64,000 nt of DNA from Phallus indusiatus (Eukaryota > Basidiomycota > Agaricomycetes > Phallales > Phallaceae): positions 2,986,683 to 3,050,682 of the forward strand of contig JAQFWX010000004.1 in the NCBI GenBank assembly GCA_027605045.1. Direction: 5' to 3'. Below, in pieces: positions 32,030 to 42,745 of the stretch. A program made the position numbers and the translations under genes. The notes beneath the pieces are model-generated. The model did no database searches. It was not told the DNA's origin and worked only from the letters and a program-made list of their open reading frames with translations. How positions within the stretch are numbered: the stretch's first letter is position 1; the number at the start of each line of letters is the position of its first letter.

Positions 32030-33650
32030 TCTTGTTCATTGGCTAGCTCCGGAATTTTTAGCCATGAGTTGAGAAGTATTGTGAAGCGAATGTTCTTGTC
32101 CGAGAGGTTGTTTCACAACGGAGAGACAATCCGGCCGCTAAGTGAAAAGACCCGCTCTACATCAGTAGATGTAGCTAAAAAATACCAGTAAATAAAAGTT
32201 CCATATTAAAAAGAAATAAAAACTTACCAGGCGCTCCAAGGTAATCAAAAGCCATCTCAATGAGGGCTACCGGCAACAACCCACCTTGTGCATGTGAAAT
32301 CCAGTATTTGAGGGGGTTGGAACAATCCGGTAGAGTACCTGTAGAAAGGTACAATTCCAATGGATCTGAGCCTTCAGGTTGCAAATCTGAGGATTGGTCC
32401 CAGGCCTCAATCTCATCAAATTGTACCTAGTAATGTAAAACAATATATGAATGATATTATTTTGAAAAAGGAAAGGAAAAGTACCTTAGGTTTGGATGCT
32501 GTTTCTGCTATCATCTTCGGGAGGTATTTTTCTTTCCACACAGTGCGTGCAAGATCAGTTGCTGTCTTAATCCATGAAGCCGGCCATCGTTTCTGCTTGA
32601 AGTATTGAGTCTTATAACAGGGATGAAGAACTGTACATATAATCAGCACTGACACAATAAATAAAAGATAGGAAATGAGTCACTTACTCATTGCTATCTG
32701 GTAAAATCTGGCTTTGGTCGGAAAGCCCATAATACTTGTCTAAGATTTGAGTTCCATTTTTTGCAGCATGTCGAACCGTGTCATGTAATGTCTCATTATC
32801 AATGACCTTGTTGAGATGATCATGCAGGAAGTCAATCGTCGGGATGACCTAGTGGATCAACATGGAGTCCGACCCGGACATCTTGAGTGTCAGGGTACGC
32901 TACCACCATCTCTCATTTTCCTATTTATTATCATCGGCATCACTTCGTTCCTATTCCATTTATCATTTCCGTATTTTACTTTCATCTTCCATGTCCTTGT
33001 TCTGTCTCTATTTCACATTCTCTACTTGTGCGCGTCGCGCGCTCATACCCGGCATGATGCCGTGACATCACATCGCTTAGGTTCGGTTTGGGCGCCTAGC
33101 ACTTAGCTGTGTCAGGGCCGCACGCCGCATCATCGTTTTTATGTATATAGTAGCTGTACCTAGAGTGAGAGTCCCTAAGCTTGTTCTCTTAGGATCCCCT
33201 CCCTCTAGGTGAGTAGTTAGTACTTTTCCAATATACTCTCTTAGGATCCCCTCCCTCTAGCTTGAGCTGAGTAGCCCTAACATTGAGTGTGGCAACCTTG
33301 AAAGCCTTGGTGTGTGTTTAGAACCGCTATTATGGTATTAATACACAGTACATACCTTTAAAACAGGTCTAAGCTGTTCGGTTATCTTCCATTCAGCCAC
33401 CCGCAAGTGGTACTTCTCTAGTTTCAAGTGTTCGTACCACGCGCTTGAGCACAGCTTGTCAATGGCAGGTCAGTTCTGGAAATGCCGTTCAAGGGCCTCG
33501 ATGTGTGTATTCCAACGCGTTACGACAGCCTTGACAGGGGCCAATGGTGGAATGCTTTTGCTCTTGCAGCAATCAGCGAGCGCCACACGTTTCGTGTCAG
33601 AACGGGAAAGGGCAGTTGCAAACCCGGTAACCTGAAAACAAGTGGATGGT
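32030..33650 (-). pseudogene. second hAT transposase, decayed
   Basis: On the minus strand, N- to C-terminal pieces are VVTRWNTHIEALER (near 33490-33530), YFKQKRWPASWIKTATDLAR (near 32530-32600), DPLELYLSTGTLPDCSNPLKYW-type residues (near 32290-32360) and the dimerisation-domain motif VERVFSLSGRIVSPL followed by a stop and NNLSDKN (near 32085-32150). The last is the conserved hAT C-terminal (hATC) block with a premature stop. A family-2 LTR (32888-33282) splits the gene. GGGTA-rich sequence at 33676-33709 and 31795-31930 may be its subterminal repeats. Confidence 0.8.
32888..33282 (+). mobile_element. solo LTR, family 2
   Basis: TGTCAGGGTACGC ... GCCCTAACA, 395 bp, with TTGAG at 32883-32887 and 33283-33287, a perfect 5-bp duplication inside the second hAT transposase. 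Confidence 0.9.
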
Positions 33651-33709
33651 TAGTGGACACACAAACTAAGGGTCTCAACGGGTAATGGGTATTGCGGGTA
33701 ATACCCTCA

Positions 33710-34417
33710 TGTTAGGGCGACTCAGGGCACACACCTAGAGGAGGGAAAACCTAAGATCTATTGCGGGGCAGCAACTAACTACTCACCTAGAGGAGGGAAA
33801 ACCTAAGAGAACAAGCTTAGGTATCCCCCTCTAGGGAAAACGCATATAAGCACAGGATATGAGGTGCCTGACTGATCTCCATGGGATCTGAGGGGATACA
33901 GACAGAAATTGAAGTAAATCGAAGAGATCGAGAAATCGAAAGAACAACGGAAGTAGTGGAAACTGTTACGGTACGCTAGCGCCTCACCCGATTATTCGAT
34001 CTTTTCGATTTCTTTCGGTTTCATTTCGTATTACGATTTCCTTCATTTCCCGTACTTTGCCGTTTTCACTATTTTTCGTTGTTTCCGTTTTCTCGATTTC
34101 TTCGATCTCTTTCGATTTCTGTTTGTATCTCCTCGGATCCCATGGAGATCAGTCGGGCGCCTCATGTTCGGTACTTATATGCGTCTTCCCTAGAGGGGGA
34201 TACCTAAGCTTGTTCTCTTAGGTTTTCCCTCCTCTAGGTGAGTAGTTAGTCGTCGTCCCTCAATAGATCTTAGGTTTTCCCTCCTCTAGGTGTGTGCCCT
34301 GAGTCGCCCTAACAGAAATGGCAAAATACGGGAAATGAAGGAAATCGTAACACGAAATGAAACCGAAAGAAATTGAAGAAATTGAATAATCGGGCAGGGC
34401 GCTAGCGTACCGTGACA
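33710..34417 (-). mobile_element. family-1 LTR (3' LTR of a chromovirus) with a nested LTR
   Basis: In minus orientation this LTR begins TGTCACGGTACGC at 34417 and ends CCCTAACA at 33710. At 34418-34434 it abuts a polypurine tract (AAGGGGGGGGTGG on the minus strand), the position of a 3' LTR, and a chromodomain relic lies further upstream. A second, complete family-1 LTR (33964-34314) is inserted in it in the opposite direction. Confidence 0.85.
33964..34314 (+). mobile_element. solo LTR, family 1, nested in an LTR of the same family
   Basis: TGTTACGGTACGC ... GCCCTAACA, 351 bp, flanked by GAAAC (33959-33963) and GAAAT (34315-34319), a 5-bp duplication with one mismatch. The host LTR resumes immediately after. 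Confidence 0.88.
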
Positions 34418-34977
34418 CCACCCCCCCCCTTCAACAAGGTGGCGACTGTAACGTTTCGTTACGATTTATGAGTAGCCCGATTCTTACGGACTCACAACTA
34501 ACAGTGTAAAGCTGTATATTTGCAAGTGCAGGTAAGAAAGGCTGCCGGCACCTTTACCATTATGCGGTATTTACAGGTGTGACGGTGCCTATATACATTA
34601 CATAATACTAGGTACTTGTGCAGACGACGATCGTCTGCATATAAGTGTATATACGAGTACATACTATAATTAATAGTAGTCCGCTGCTCATAGCGGAACT
34701 GTTACAGCGACCCAACGCCTAAGATTCAACCGTTAGGACAAGGAAGGAAGACGAGACCACCGATCATTCTGGGTGCATTCGGATGAGAATCATGAGATCG
34801 ATAGAAGTCTTGTATAAGATTGTGTGCCGCGACATCTTTCTCGGGAACCCATTGGTCGTGTTCAGGACTATAGCCCTCCCATCGAACCTTGAACTCCAGT
34901 CGACGGCAGAAAACTCGACTGTCCAATATTTCTTCAACCACATAGTGTTCGCCGTCATCACGAATCTCCAGGGGTGG
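34418..34977 (-). pseudogene. chromoviral integrase C-terminus (chromodomain) with polypurine tract
   Basis: The minus strand reads LEIRDDGEHYVVEEILDSR and then FKVRWEGYSPEHDQWVPEKD, a chromodomain of the type found at the end of Ty3/gypsy chromoviral integrases; it targets integration to chromatin marks. The frame stops at 34726. Between there and the LTR lie about 290 bp of non-coding sequence and a polypurine tract at 34418-34434. Protease, reverse transcriptase and RNase H are absent: a family-2 LTR interrupts at 34978 and other LTRs follow, so only the extreme 3' end remains. Confidence 0.85.
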
Positions 34978-35370
34978 TGTCAGGGTACGCTACCGCCGTC
35001 TCTCATTTTCTTATTTATTATCATCGGCATCATTTCGTTTCTATTTTATTTATCATTTCCATATTTTACTTTCACTCTCCGTTTCCTTGTTCTGTCTCTA
35101 TTTCACTTTCTCTACTCGCGCGCGTCGCGCGCTCGTACCCGGCATGATGCCCGTGACATCACGTCGCTTAGGTTCGGTTTGGGCGCCTGGCACTTAGCTG
35201 TGTCAGGGCCGCACGCCGCGTCGTCGTTTATGTATATAGTAGCTGTACCTAGAGTGAGGGTCCCTAAGCTTGTTCTCTTAGGATCCCCTCCTCTAGGTGA
35301 GTAGTATAGCCATTGCCCAATATAGTACTTAGGATCCCCTCCCTCTAGTCTGAGCTGAGTAGCCCTAACA
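34978..35370 (+). mobile_element. solo LTR, family 2, in the chromodomain relic
   Basis: TGTCAGGGTACGC ... GCCCTAACA, 393 bp, with GGTGG at 34973-34977 and 35371-35375. It splits the proline-rich linker before the chromodomain. Confidence 0.9.
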
Positions 35371-35402
35371 GGTGGAGGGGGCTTAGCATGACGACCTGGT
35401 AT

Positions 35403-35668
35403 TGTTAGGGCTACTCAGCTCAGACTAGAGGGAGGGGATCCTAAGTACTATATTGGGCAATAACTATACTACTCACCTAGAGGGAGGGGATCCTAAGAGA
35501 ACAAGCTTAGGGACCCTCACTCTAGGTACAGCTACTATATACATAAACGATGACGCGGTGTGCGGCCCTGACACAGCTAAGTGCCAGGTGCCCAAGCCGA
35601 ACCTAAGTGACGTGATGTCACGGGCATCACGCTGGGTACGAGCGCGCAATGCGCGCGAGTAGAGAAAT
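35403..35668 (-). mobile_element. truncated family-2 LTR
   Basis: Begins TGTTAGGGCTACTC and matches family 2 in reverse orientation until GAGTAGAGAAAT, where the next LTR starts. The 5' 130 bp of the LTR are missing and do not reappear beyond the neighbouring copy. Confidence 0.8.
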
Positions 35669-36066
35669 TGTTAGGGCTACTCAGCTCAAGCTAGAGGGAG
35701 GGGATCCTAAGCTAATATATTGGGGGAAATACTAACTACTCACCTAGAGGGAGGGGATCCTAAGAGAACAAGCTTAGGGACCCTCACTCTAGGGACAGCG
35801 ACTATATACATGAAAAACGATAACGCGGCGTGCGGCCCTGACACAGCTAAGTGCTAGGTGCCCGAACCGAACCTAAGTGACGTGATGTCACGGGCATCAC
35901 GCCGGGTACGAGCGCGTGACGCGCGTGAGTAGAGAATGTGAAATAGAGACAGAACAAGGAAACGGAAGATGAAGGTAAAATACGGAAATGATAAACGGAA
36001 TAGAAATGAAATGATGCCGATGATAATAAATAGGAAAATGAGAGACGGCAGTAGCGTACCCTGACA
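35669..36066 (-). mobile_element. complete family-2 LTR abutting a truncated copy
   Basis: TGTTAGGGCTACTC ... ACCCTGACA, 398 bp. Its flanks (AGAAAT on the left inside the other LTR, TATCC on the right) do not match, so either insertion was followed by deletion or two LTRs recombined. Confidence 0.85.
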
Positions 36067-36262
36067 TATCCCCAGTTGGATCCAGTGATCAATCCATGCA
36101 ACTCGGCTATTTCCGTGTGCTTACAACTGAGATTTTCTGATTAGAAATGCATGGAACGTACTGACGCTGACAAATGCTGACAGACACTGACAAACCTTGG
36201 CGATATCTGATTGGTTCTGATGATTTTTCAGCCCCCGTTTTTACTGAGACTTACCTAGAGGG

Positions 36263-36562
36263 TGTTAGGGCAACTCAGGGCACACACCTAGAGGAGGGAA
36301 AACCTAAGAGAACAAGCTTAGGTATCCCCCTCTAGGGAAAACGCATATAAGTACAGGATAAGAGGCGCCCGACTGATCCCCATGGGATCCGAGGAGATAC
36401 AAACAGAAATCAGAGTAAATCGAAGAGATTGAGAAATCGAGAAACTGACGAAAATAATGGAAACGGTGAAATACAGAAAATGAGGGAAATTGAAGTGCGA
36501 AATGAAATCGAAAGAAATCGAAAAGATCGAATAATCAGGCGAGGCGCTGGCATACCGTAACA
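36263..36562 (-). mobile_element. family-1 LTR with internal deletion
   Basis: TGTTAGGGCAACTC ... ACCGTAACA, 300 bp. One of the two repeated TAGAGGAGGGAAAACC blocks near the 3' end is missing, shortening it by about 50 bp. No target duplication is visible. Confidence 0.8.
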
Positions 36563-36940
36563 GTCATACCCATAATTCCCCAGATACCAGTTTTTCCTGT
36601 AGTTTTTTTTTTCCTTTTCAATTTATTCCGCTGTATTCTTCATCTGTTTTCAAATTTTCATTTCTGCAAGGTTCCACAATATTCCACAAGAGTCCACAAG
36701 GGTTCACAAGATACCACAGGATTCCACAATATTCCATGAGGTTCCATAGGGTTCCCTAAGATCCCACAACTTTCTGTCATCATCTAGGAGAAACTCCGAT
36801 GAGATGCATCGACTGCGAGTCTCTTCGATGAATTGGTCGTCATTCCATCAGCCTATGTAGTGTCACCTTCCACTAAGAACTATACGTGTTTTTAAAGACT
36901 CACATTCTCGACTTTGGCTTTCTTCGCAGCATGTTCGACA
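36563..36940. other. short degenerate repeat, no gene
   Basis: Positions 36668-36772 hold about nine imperfect copies of a 10-11 bp word, ATTCCACAAG and variants (GGTTCCACAA, GATACCACAG). I see no ORF or regulatory signal. Confidence 0.6.
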
Positions 36941-37180
36941 GTCTCGGTTTTAATAGATGGCATGGTCCTCATATGCTTGAGGATGCGACGACTTTGGTAG
37001 ATCTTTCCAGGATACCAGGTATTCATAACGGCGACCGACCTTGCGGGAATTGAGGATGGAGGTGATTTCCGGAATAAATCCTTCCTCCAGGTCAATACGG
37101 GCTGGCGAGATCTTGTCAGCAGGACCATTGTAGGGTTCCAGGAGCGAAACATTGAAAAATGAGCTGGAGGAGGGGATAAG
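36940..37180 (-). pseudogene. second chromoviral integrase tail
   Basis: The minus strand reads FNVSLLEPYNGPADKISPAR and then EITSILNSRKVGRRYEYLVSWKDL. The xVSLLEPY block and the following chromodomain-like sequence are typical of Ty3/gypsy chromoviral integrase C-termini. A frame change near 36950-37000 and the lack of any other domain mark it as a relic. It is the last recognisable transposon piece before the gene-dense half. Confidence 0.75.
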
Positions 37181-37579
37181 GTATCTAAGATACACATAGA
37201 GAAGGATAAAGGACAGAAGGCAAAAGATAGAATTGTTAATGGGAAGGCATAGGTAATAGGTATAACTCTTCATCCAACACTTTGTCAATGGACACTTAAA
37301 AGAAGGAGTTTGTATCTGAGGGAGTTTCAGTGTTATAGCATTATAAATTTGAAGCTCTCTCGTCGCTTTTTCATGTTCATTCGCGTCTCAGTTTACACTT
37401 TATTTGTTCCCTCACTTCACAATCGCCAAATTCTCCCAGAAGATGATCATGCGGGAATAATGAATGAGGAAGAGACTCAAAATGGTTAGAAAAAACGCGA
37501 TTGATTGTTAAATTGTAATACAGCGCATACAACTATGATTCGCCAACTCAAGGTTATTCAGTTGTTGAAGAACTTGATA

Positions 37580-38806
37580 TCAGGTGTGGACGGACGCAGG
37601 TACATCGACAGGAAGTTCGAGATACGAAAAAAAGTTCTGCTCATATTCCCTTGAGTGAATGATCTGAAGCGAAAATGTTAAGTGTGATCAAGCTCATGAA
37701 ACTGTGATACCCTTACCCAATCTTTAAGTAGACCGATGATTTGCGCCAGTCGCTCATCTGAGTCAATCTTTATCTCCTTCGATATTGAACAACTTCCGCC
37801 TTCTCCCCCGGCTATCTCGTTGTAGACAAAAAATACCCAGCTTTCACCACTAGTGACGCAACCCCTGAAGGTAGAGAGTCTATGAAGGACTTATTTTAGC
37901 AGCGTTATCAAGAAGAGGAAGCATATGTATGGCATACTTGTGTGACCGGCAATATGAGGCCGCGGCAATAGCTGCTTGAGGGACTGCAGCCCGTACTCCA
38001 TCTTTTTTGGCCTCGTATATGTTCGATGAGATGGCTTTAACCATGTCGGGGTTAGCAAATGCGACCGTGGGTTCGTCAAGGATAAATTCTTCATGGGGAT
38101 AGTTTTATTAGTAGTAATCAAGCGCAAAGGAGAAGAGCATATTTACCGGTCATGCCCTTGGGACATTTGATGATCAGGTAGTCGACAACTCCACCGAAGG
38201 ACAGATTTGCCTCTTCAAACTTCGTGGCTGGCATCCGGAATTCAGGAATGATGCCCACATCGATATCTCTGCCACTCAGGTTGGATACAATATGCAACAA
38301 TATCGCATTCACTAAAATACGACAACCTGCCTCCGTCTGAAAAATAGTAAATAACGGGATAAAGGCAGAGCATAAAACTGGAGGACTCACAGCATAGGAA
38401 ACGTGAGCACGGATCAGCTCAATAAATTGCTTTGTGATAGCATATGACAGTCGATTTGGATCGGTCCCTTCTTGTCGGCCCAACGCTTCGAGCTCGTCCA
38501 GTTTGTCCAATCGGAGTGTCAACGGCCCAGGCTTGATCTTCGCCTTAATGAACGTGGTGGCATCTACACTCGAGAATGGAACATGCTAATCCAAGCAGAA
38601 GCTACATCAATCACGAATAACGAAAAAGAGGTCTCAGGACTTACGTTCACAGCCTGCAGCTTGACCATGACGTGTTCCAACGCCCCAATGAACGACTTCT
38701 CTTCCTCGTCGTCCTCGGCAAGATCGTTCTTGAATTTATTAATCATACTCAAGAACATTTCTGTCTCTTGTGAAGTAAGGTCCGATAACTTGCGTTTCTT
38801 CGCCAT
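37580..38806 (-). CDS. PD-(D/E)XK-nuclease-like hypothetical protein
   Basis: Six exons (38645-38806, 38391-38585, 38147-38336, 37938-38088, 37717-37864, 37580-37663) join in phase to 309 codons from MAKKRKLSDLTSQETEMFLS. The N-terminus is basic then helical. The middle reads GGVVDYLIIK, then SNIYEAKKDG, then VPQAAIAAASYC and ESWVFFVYNE. An Asp on a predicted strand, an E-x-K and a following Gln are the layout of PD-(D/E)XK nuclease folds (inferred catalytic D, E, K). Similar uncharacterised proteins are, from general knowledge, common in mushroom-forming fungi. No signal peptide or membrane segment. It borders the transposon region; whether it is host defence or ordinary is open. Confidence 0.7.
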
Positions 38807-40189
38807 CGAGCCCAGTAGTAGTTAGTATGAACAACCCTAGAGTTCTCGGCTTATGTAAACCGTTCCCGCGCATGTTCTTTTGCCTCCGCCCCGCCCTCTC
38901 ATGTCTTTTTCTAAAGCAGACCTTGGTAGAAATTAAAAGTGTTCTGACAGCAAAAAAAAAAAAAAACAGTAAATAACTGAATGACGGAGTAGGCCGGCCA
39001 GGCGGCGATTTCCTAAGCTCGTCGATGATACACCAACACCCTCAGCACCAGCTCCATCCAAGATAGCACCTCCGAAATGATAATTGTGAAGTGATCCAAA
39101 CGCAAATGGCACGTAAAGTCGGTGGTACATCGAGTGGAAATGTTCCTACAAGAACGGGATCTCATGGAATGTTCTGCGAAGGAAGCACCAGTATGTATCC
39201 ATTATCAATCTGTTATCAATTAATCAATTAATCAGCAAGTCCTGTTCGCCGTCTGGTCTTTTTTTAAAAAAAGAATAGACATGTGCAAGTATACCGAAGA
39301 ATAACCACCAATGACTAATATAGGGAGTAAGTAAGAATCGAACATGTAGAGTCAACAATCGCGGTCCGTAGTGTTTGCTCAGAATACTGGTCAGGACCGT
39401 ATATCCAAGTCCTTGATGGATTTATCTCATGTGCGAAGCGTGCATGATCAACTGGGATAGCTTGGACCGACTCCCCATGCAGAAGTATCTCAGAGTAGCC
39501 TGCATGATCTGGCCTGTAAACAGTAAGAACATTGATTATATCACATTTATTATATTCCTAACCTTTGCATCGCCGGTATCATGTCGATCGATACCTCCCT
39601 TAGAATGCAACTCGTTCAAGTTTTTCTTCAGAGATACAACGCAATTGCTGACATCACTCTCGAAGATATCACATTTGACTACACTCAATGTTCATCAGTC
39701 GATCCAAAACAAGACGGAGGAAACGCGTACTTTTATTAACTCTAAACACGCAAATGTGAGTGAGTGCTCAAGGAAAATGTCCTAGATCATACCGAACTAC
39801 GCCAACCATCAAAGACGCAGAGCAAGCGGTTCGGGCGGTTGAGACACCAAACCACAAAGGCGCGCCATATCCGCCGATGCTACTTCTCGACGGCCAAGTT
39901 TCTTCGACTTCGAGCCGACTGTCGCAGCAACCTGCAGAGAAGATTTGAGTATAAAAATGTCCTTAAAAGGGGAGATATGTTGTAGGATACAACAAACGAC
40001 CGTATCCGCTGTCTCGTCGAGCTAATAGTTCGGTGCTGAAGAACATGATCGTGGCGTTGGTGGAGAGAAGAGTGAAGACAGCATACACATTTAAACAGCA
40101 ATACAGATATATGCGATGTTACAACTTTGAAAAGCAGTGCGATTGAAGTAAAACAGATACTATACAGGCAGACTAGATATTGTGTACCT
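38807..40189. other. intergenic; possible unresolved gene fragments
   Basis: Minus-strand segments EHFHSMYHRLYVPFAFGSL (38933-39130 ORF) and VLTSILSKHYGPRLLTLHVR (near 39340-39400) look somewhat protein-like, but I could not join them into one spliced frame. ORFs at 39429-39985 on the plus strand are no better. A homopolymer A run lies at about 38952-38965. Treat as unannotated. Confidence 0.4.
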
Positions 40190-42167
40190 TTATAAACGCG
40201 TCTGTGAGTCTTCTTCTATCCGCTTCAAAGCATCGACGACAGCTTGATTCTCCGGATTCTTGTGAAGAATGTTGCGTATAGCAAACAATGCATGCTCTTG
40301 CAAATCTGAGTAACTGTGTTATGGATGGAACTATCTTGAAAAAGAAGAATTTACATGGATTCCGTTCATCTATAACGCAGAGGTTCAAAATGACAGGAAT
40401 GCCTTCGCATTCTCTAACCCGATTTTGCGCACCGCTGTTGTTATAGCATAGCGTTCCAACTAGCCGAACTAAATCCCGTTTCAAATAAGCGAATCCCTGG
40501 GTGTCATTATTGCTTGTGGTAGAAGGATTCGTATTTGGTGAAGGTACGGCTTTCCCAAATACTATGCGAGGAAGAAATTGGTCCAAAAGCCGTAAGACCT
40601 CTATAAATCCGGGGACAATTAAACATGGACACAGGAAAGAAAACAATATGTTTTTACCTATTAGCGATTCGATAAACCCTGGAGAACGACTGCCAATAAC
40701 CACACTTTGGTACTCATTGTTATTCAAAGCTACATCCTGAAGGTCTTGAAATTGTACAAAAATCGTGTTGACACATTGTGCTAAAAGAATCAGCGCCGCA
40801 GATACTTTAGGCAGACAGACGTCCAGGTTCTGCAAATTTGGTTCAAATTGCCCAGGTGACGACACCACTTCGACGATTTTCAATGATTGTTTGATAGCTT
40901 GCTGAGTATATATTGACAAACGCAATAATTTGTCTGTCAAAAATGCATAATCCCCGGCTGAATGTCCTCCTGCTTTCATGGTTTTGACGTCACGAAGATA
41001 TGGATCTAGCAGTTTCAAAAGTGTTGTTTGGTGCGGCGTTATCGGCTCCCCATCGCTTGAAAGAAAATCAGTGCATTGATAATCAGTGAACTTATTATCA
41101 TACATTGAAAATGACTCAAATAAAACGTCGCTGAAACCCTTTTCGAATAAACTCTCGAATATCCGATACCTGAAAACAGCGTCAGAGGGATAGTCTGATT
41201 TACTAAACGAATAAAACTAACGAAACTGAAAACGTTTCTTCTTCTTCAGGGTTCTCATCCTCTTTCGAAGTTATATTTTCCGTAAGATCGAGAATCCTAA
41301 TGAGAATGCGGAGAATATTCCTCGATGTGATTTTCGAGCTAAACGGTAGCAAGTGAATTCAATGAGGGATTTGCGACTAGAGGGAAGCTGACATTGAATC
41401 CGCGCTATTCAAAATCAAAATCAATGTAGCATTCACGGTTTTGACATCAGACGACGCGAGTAATCTCCTATAAATAGAGATATATATATATCATGAGAAA
41501 GCACCTAGTAGTGCGAGAAATAAACTCACGAGACAATTTCTTTCTCCTCGGAAATAGTAGCATACGTTCCCCATAGTGTAGTACATAACCGCGTGTTTCC
41601 TGTGATGACATTTGACAAGGTTTGAACGAGCATCCTCGTTATAAGGCATGCTGCAAGAAGGAGAAATAAGTCAAATACACGAGCCATACCAATGCGTTGA
41701 CCTACACTCTTCTTTACTTATTTCGGAAAATGCAGTCAGTCTAAAAATCACATAACGTATTTCAGGTTCTACTACGCTAGAAAGCTGAAATGAGACAAGA
41801 AACTGAAATGAAATAGCAGAACTTGGTCACAATGCATTTTGCTGGTTATCAGGCACACCAGCCACTAGATTCCGCGTAAATCGAGCCAAAGACAATATTG
41901 AACCTGAATGTGCAGATAGGTCGACGGAATTTTCTCTCAAATACTTCCAATTATCCACGAGATCAATCCATAATGCTGGCACTGACAACGGTAAATCATG
42001 TCTAACGAATTCAGCTTTTCAATAAGCTAAGACTACGCCTTGCACGCTCACCTTAGTTGCTCTTCTCTCGCAAGTCTTTTCGAAAACTCGTCGACAGTGC
42101 CGCACGCCTCTCGTCTGGTTATGAATTTACTTTTGAACGATTCGACAAGAGAAGAGAGTTCAGCCAT
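40190..42167 (-). CDS. ataxin-10 homologue
   Basis: Nine exons (42052-42167, 41831-42001, 41706-41776, 41530-41650, 41393-41467, 41222-41338, 40658-41169, 40355-40600, 40190-40305) join to 514 codons, starting MAELSSLVESFKSKF. The C-terminus carries the conserved ataxin-10 block: FAYLKRDLVRLVGTLCYNNS, VRECEGIPVILNLCVID, ERNPYLQEHALFAIRNILHK. The protein is predicted to be an armadillo-like helical solenoid. Animal ataxin-10 acts in neuron survival and cytokinesis; fungal relatives (Copper transport protein 86 type) are poorly understood. All splice phases close. It is divergent from the first actin gene, sharing a 578-bp upstream region. Confidence 0.9.
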
Positions 42168-42745
42168 AAAGGCTGCTGTTGTGCCGTACCTAAAATGTCA
42201 TGCATTCGGTATTTCTCGAGCTATGCCCGAGATGTCTATGGCCTGCGTGGGAAAATAAACATTCCGAAATCGATGAACCTTTTGCCTCCGCTTACGCAGT
42301 AAACAAAATGTACTACTTAGCTCTCTCTGTCGGACGACACTGAAATTTCTACATCGAGAAAGAGTCTGAGCCTAGAATGGTTCAAGTTTCTGAACGTTTT
42401 CGTTTTATCAAGAGCACGATTACAACATAACTAGTAAAAATTGCAAGTCCGCGTAGAGTTGTGGCGGAGTCAAAAAATAGGTTAGATAAGCGCGCACACC
42501 CTGTGCCCCGAAATCTTGTTTCTAACCCAACCACACAACTAAACTACAAGGTGTGTACAATAACGCAATGTCTGCCTGTCTTTGGTTCCAAATCTCCCCT
42601 TTACGTCTCATTGAAAATACGTTCTGAGCGCTGAAGTTTATTTTTCATCTAGTGTCTCTGAACGGCCCTTGTTACGTCTCTAATTTTACTTTAACGAACT
42701 CCGCTTTTCTCTTTTTTTTTGTATTGTCTGTTATTGCTGTAAGAA
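42168..42745. promoter_or_regulatory. shared upstream region of ataxin-10 and actin-1
   Basis: The two genes are transcribed away from each other across 578 bp. A pyrimidine-rich tract (CTTTTCTCTTTTTTTTT, about 42703-42720) lies just upstream of the actin ATG, a common fungal core-promoter feature for strongly expressed genes. No clear TATA box is seen. Confidence 0.6.

Noticed and set aside
36263..36562. 5' LTR partner for the chromovirus at 33710-34417
   Set aside because: It is the same family and orientation, but flanks show no matching 5-bp duplication and no primer-binding site follows it, so I treat it as an independent LTR.
38933..39985. A spliced gene between the PD-(D/E)XK-like gene and ataxin-10
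   Set aside because: Individual minus-strand segments look protein-like but could not be joined with consistent splice phases, so no gene is called.
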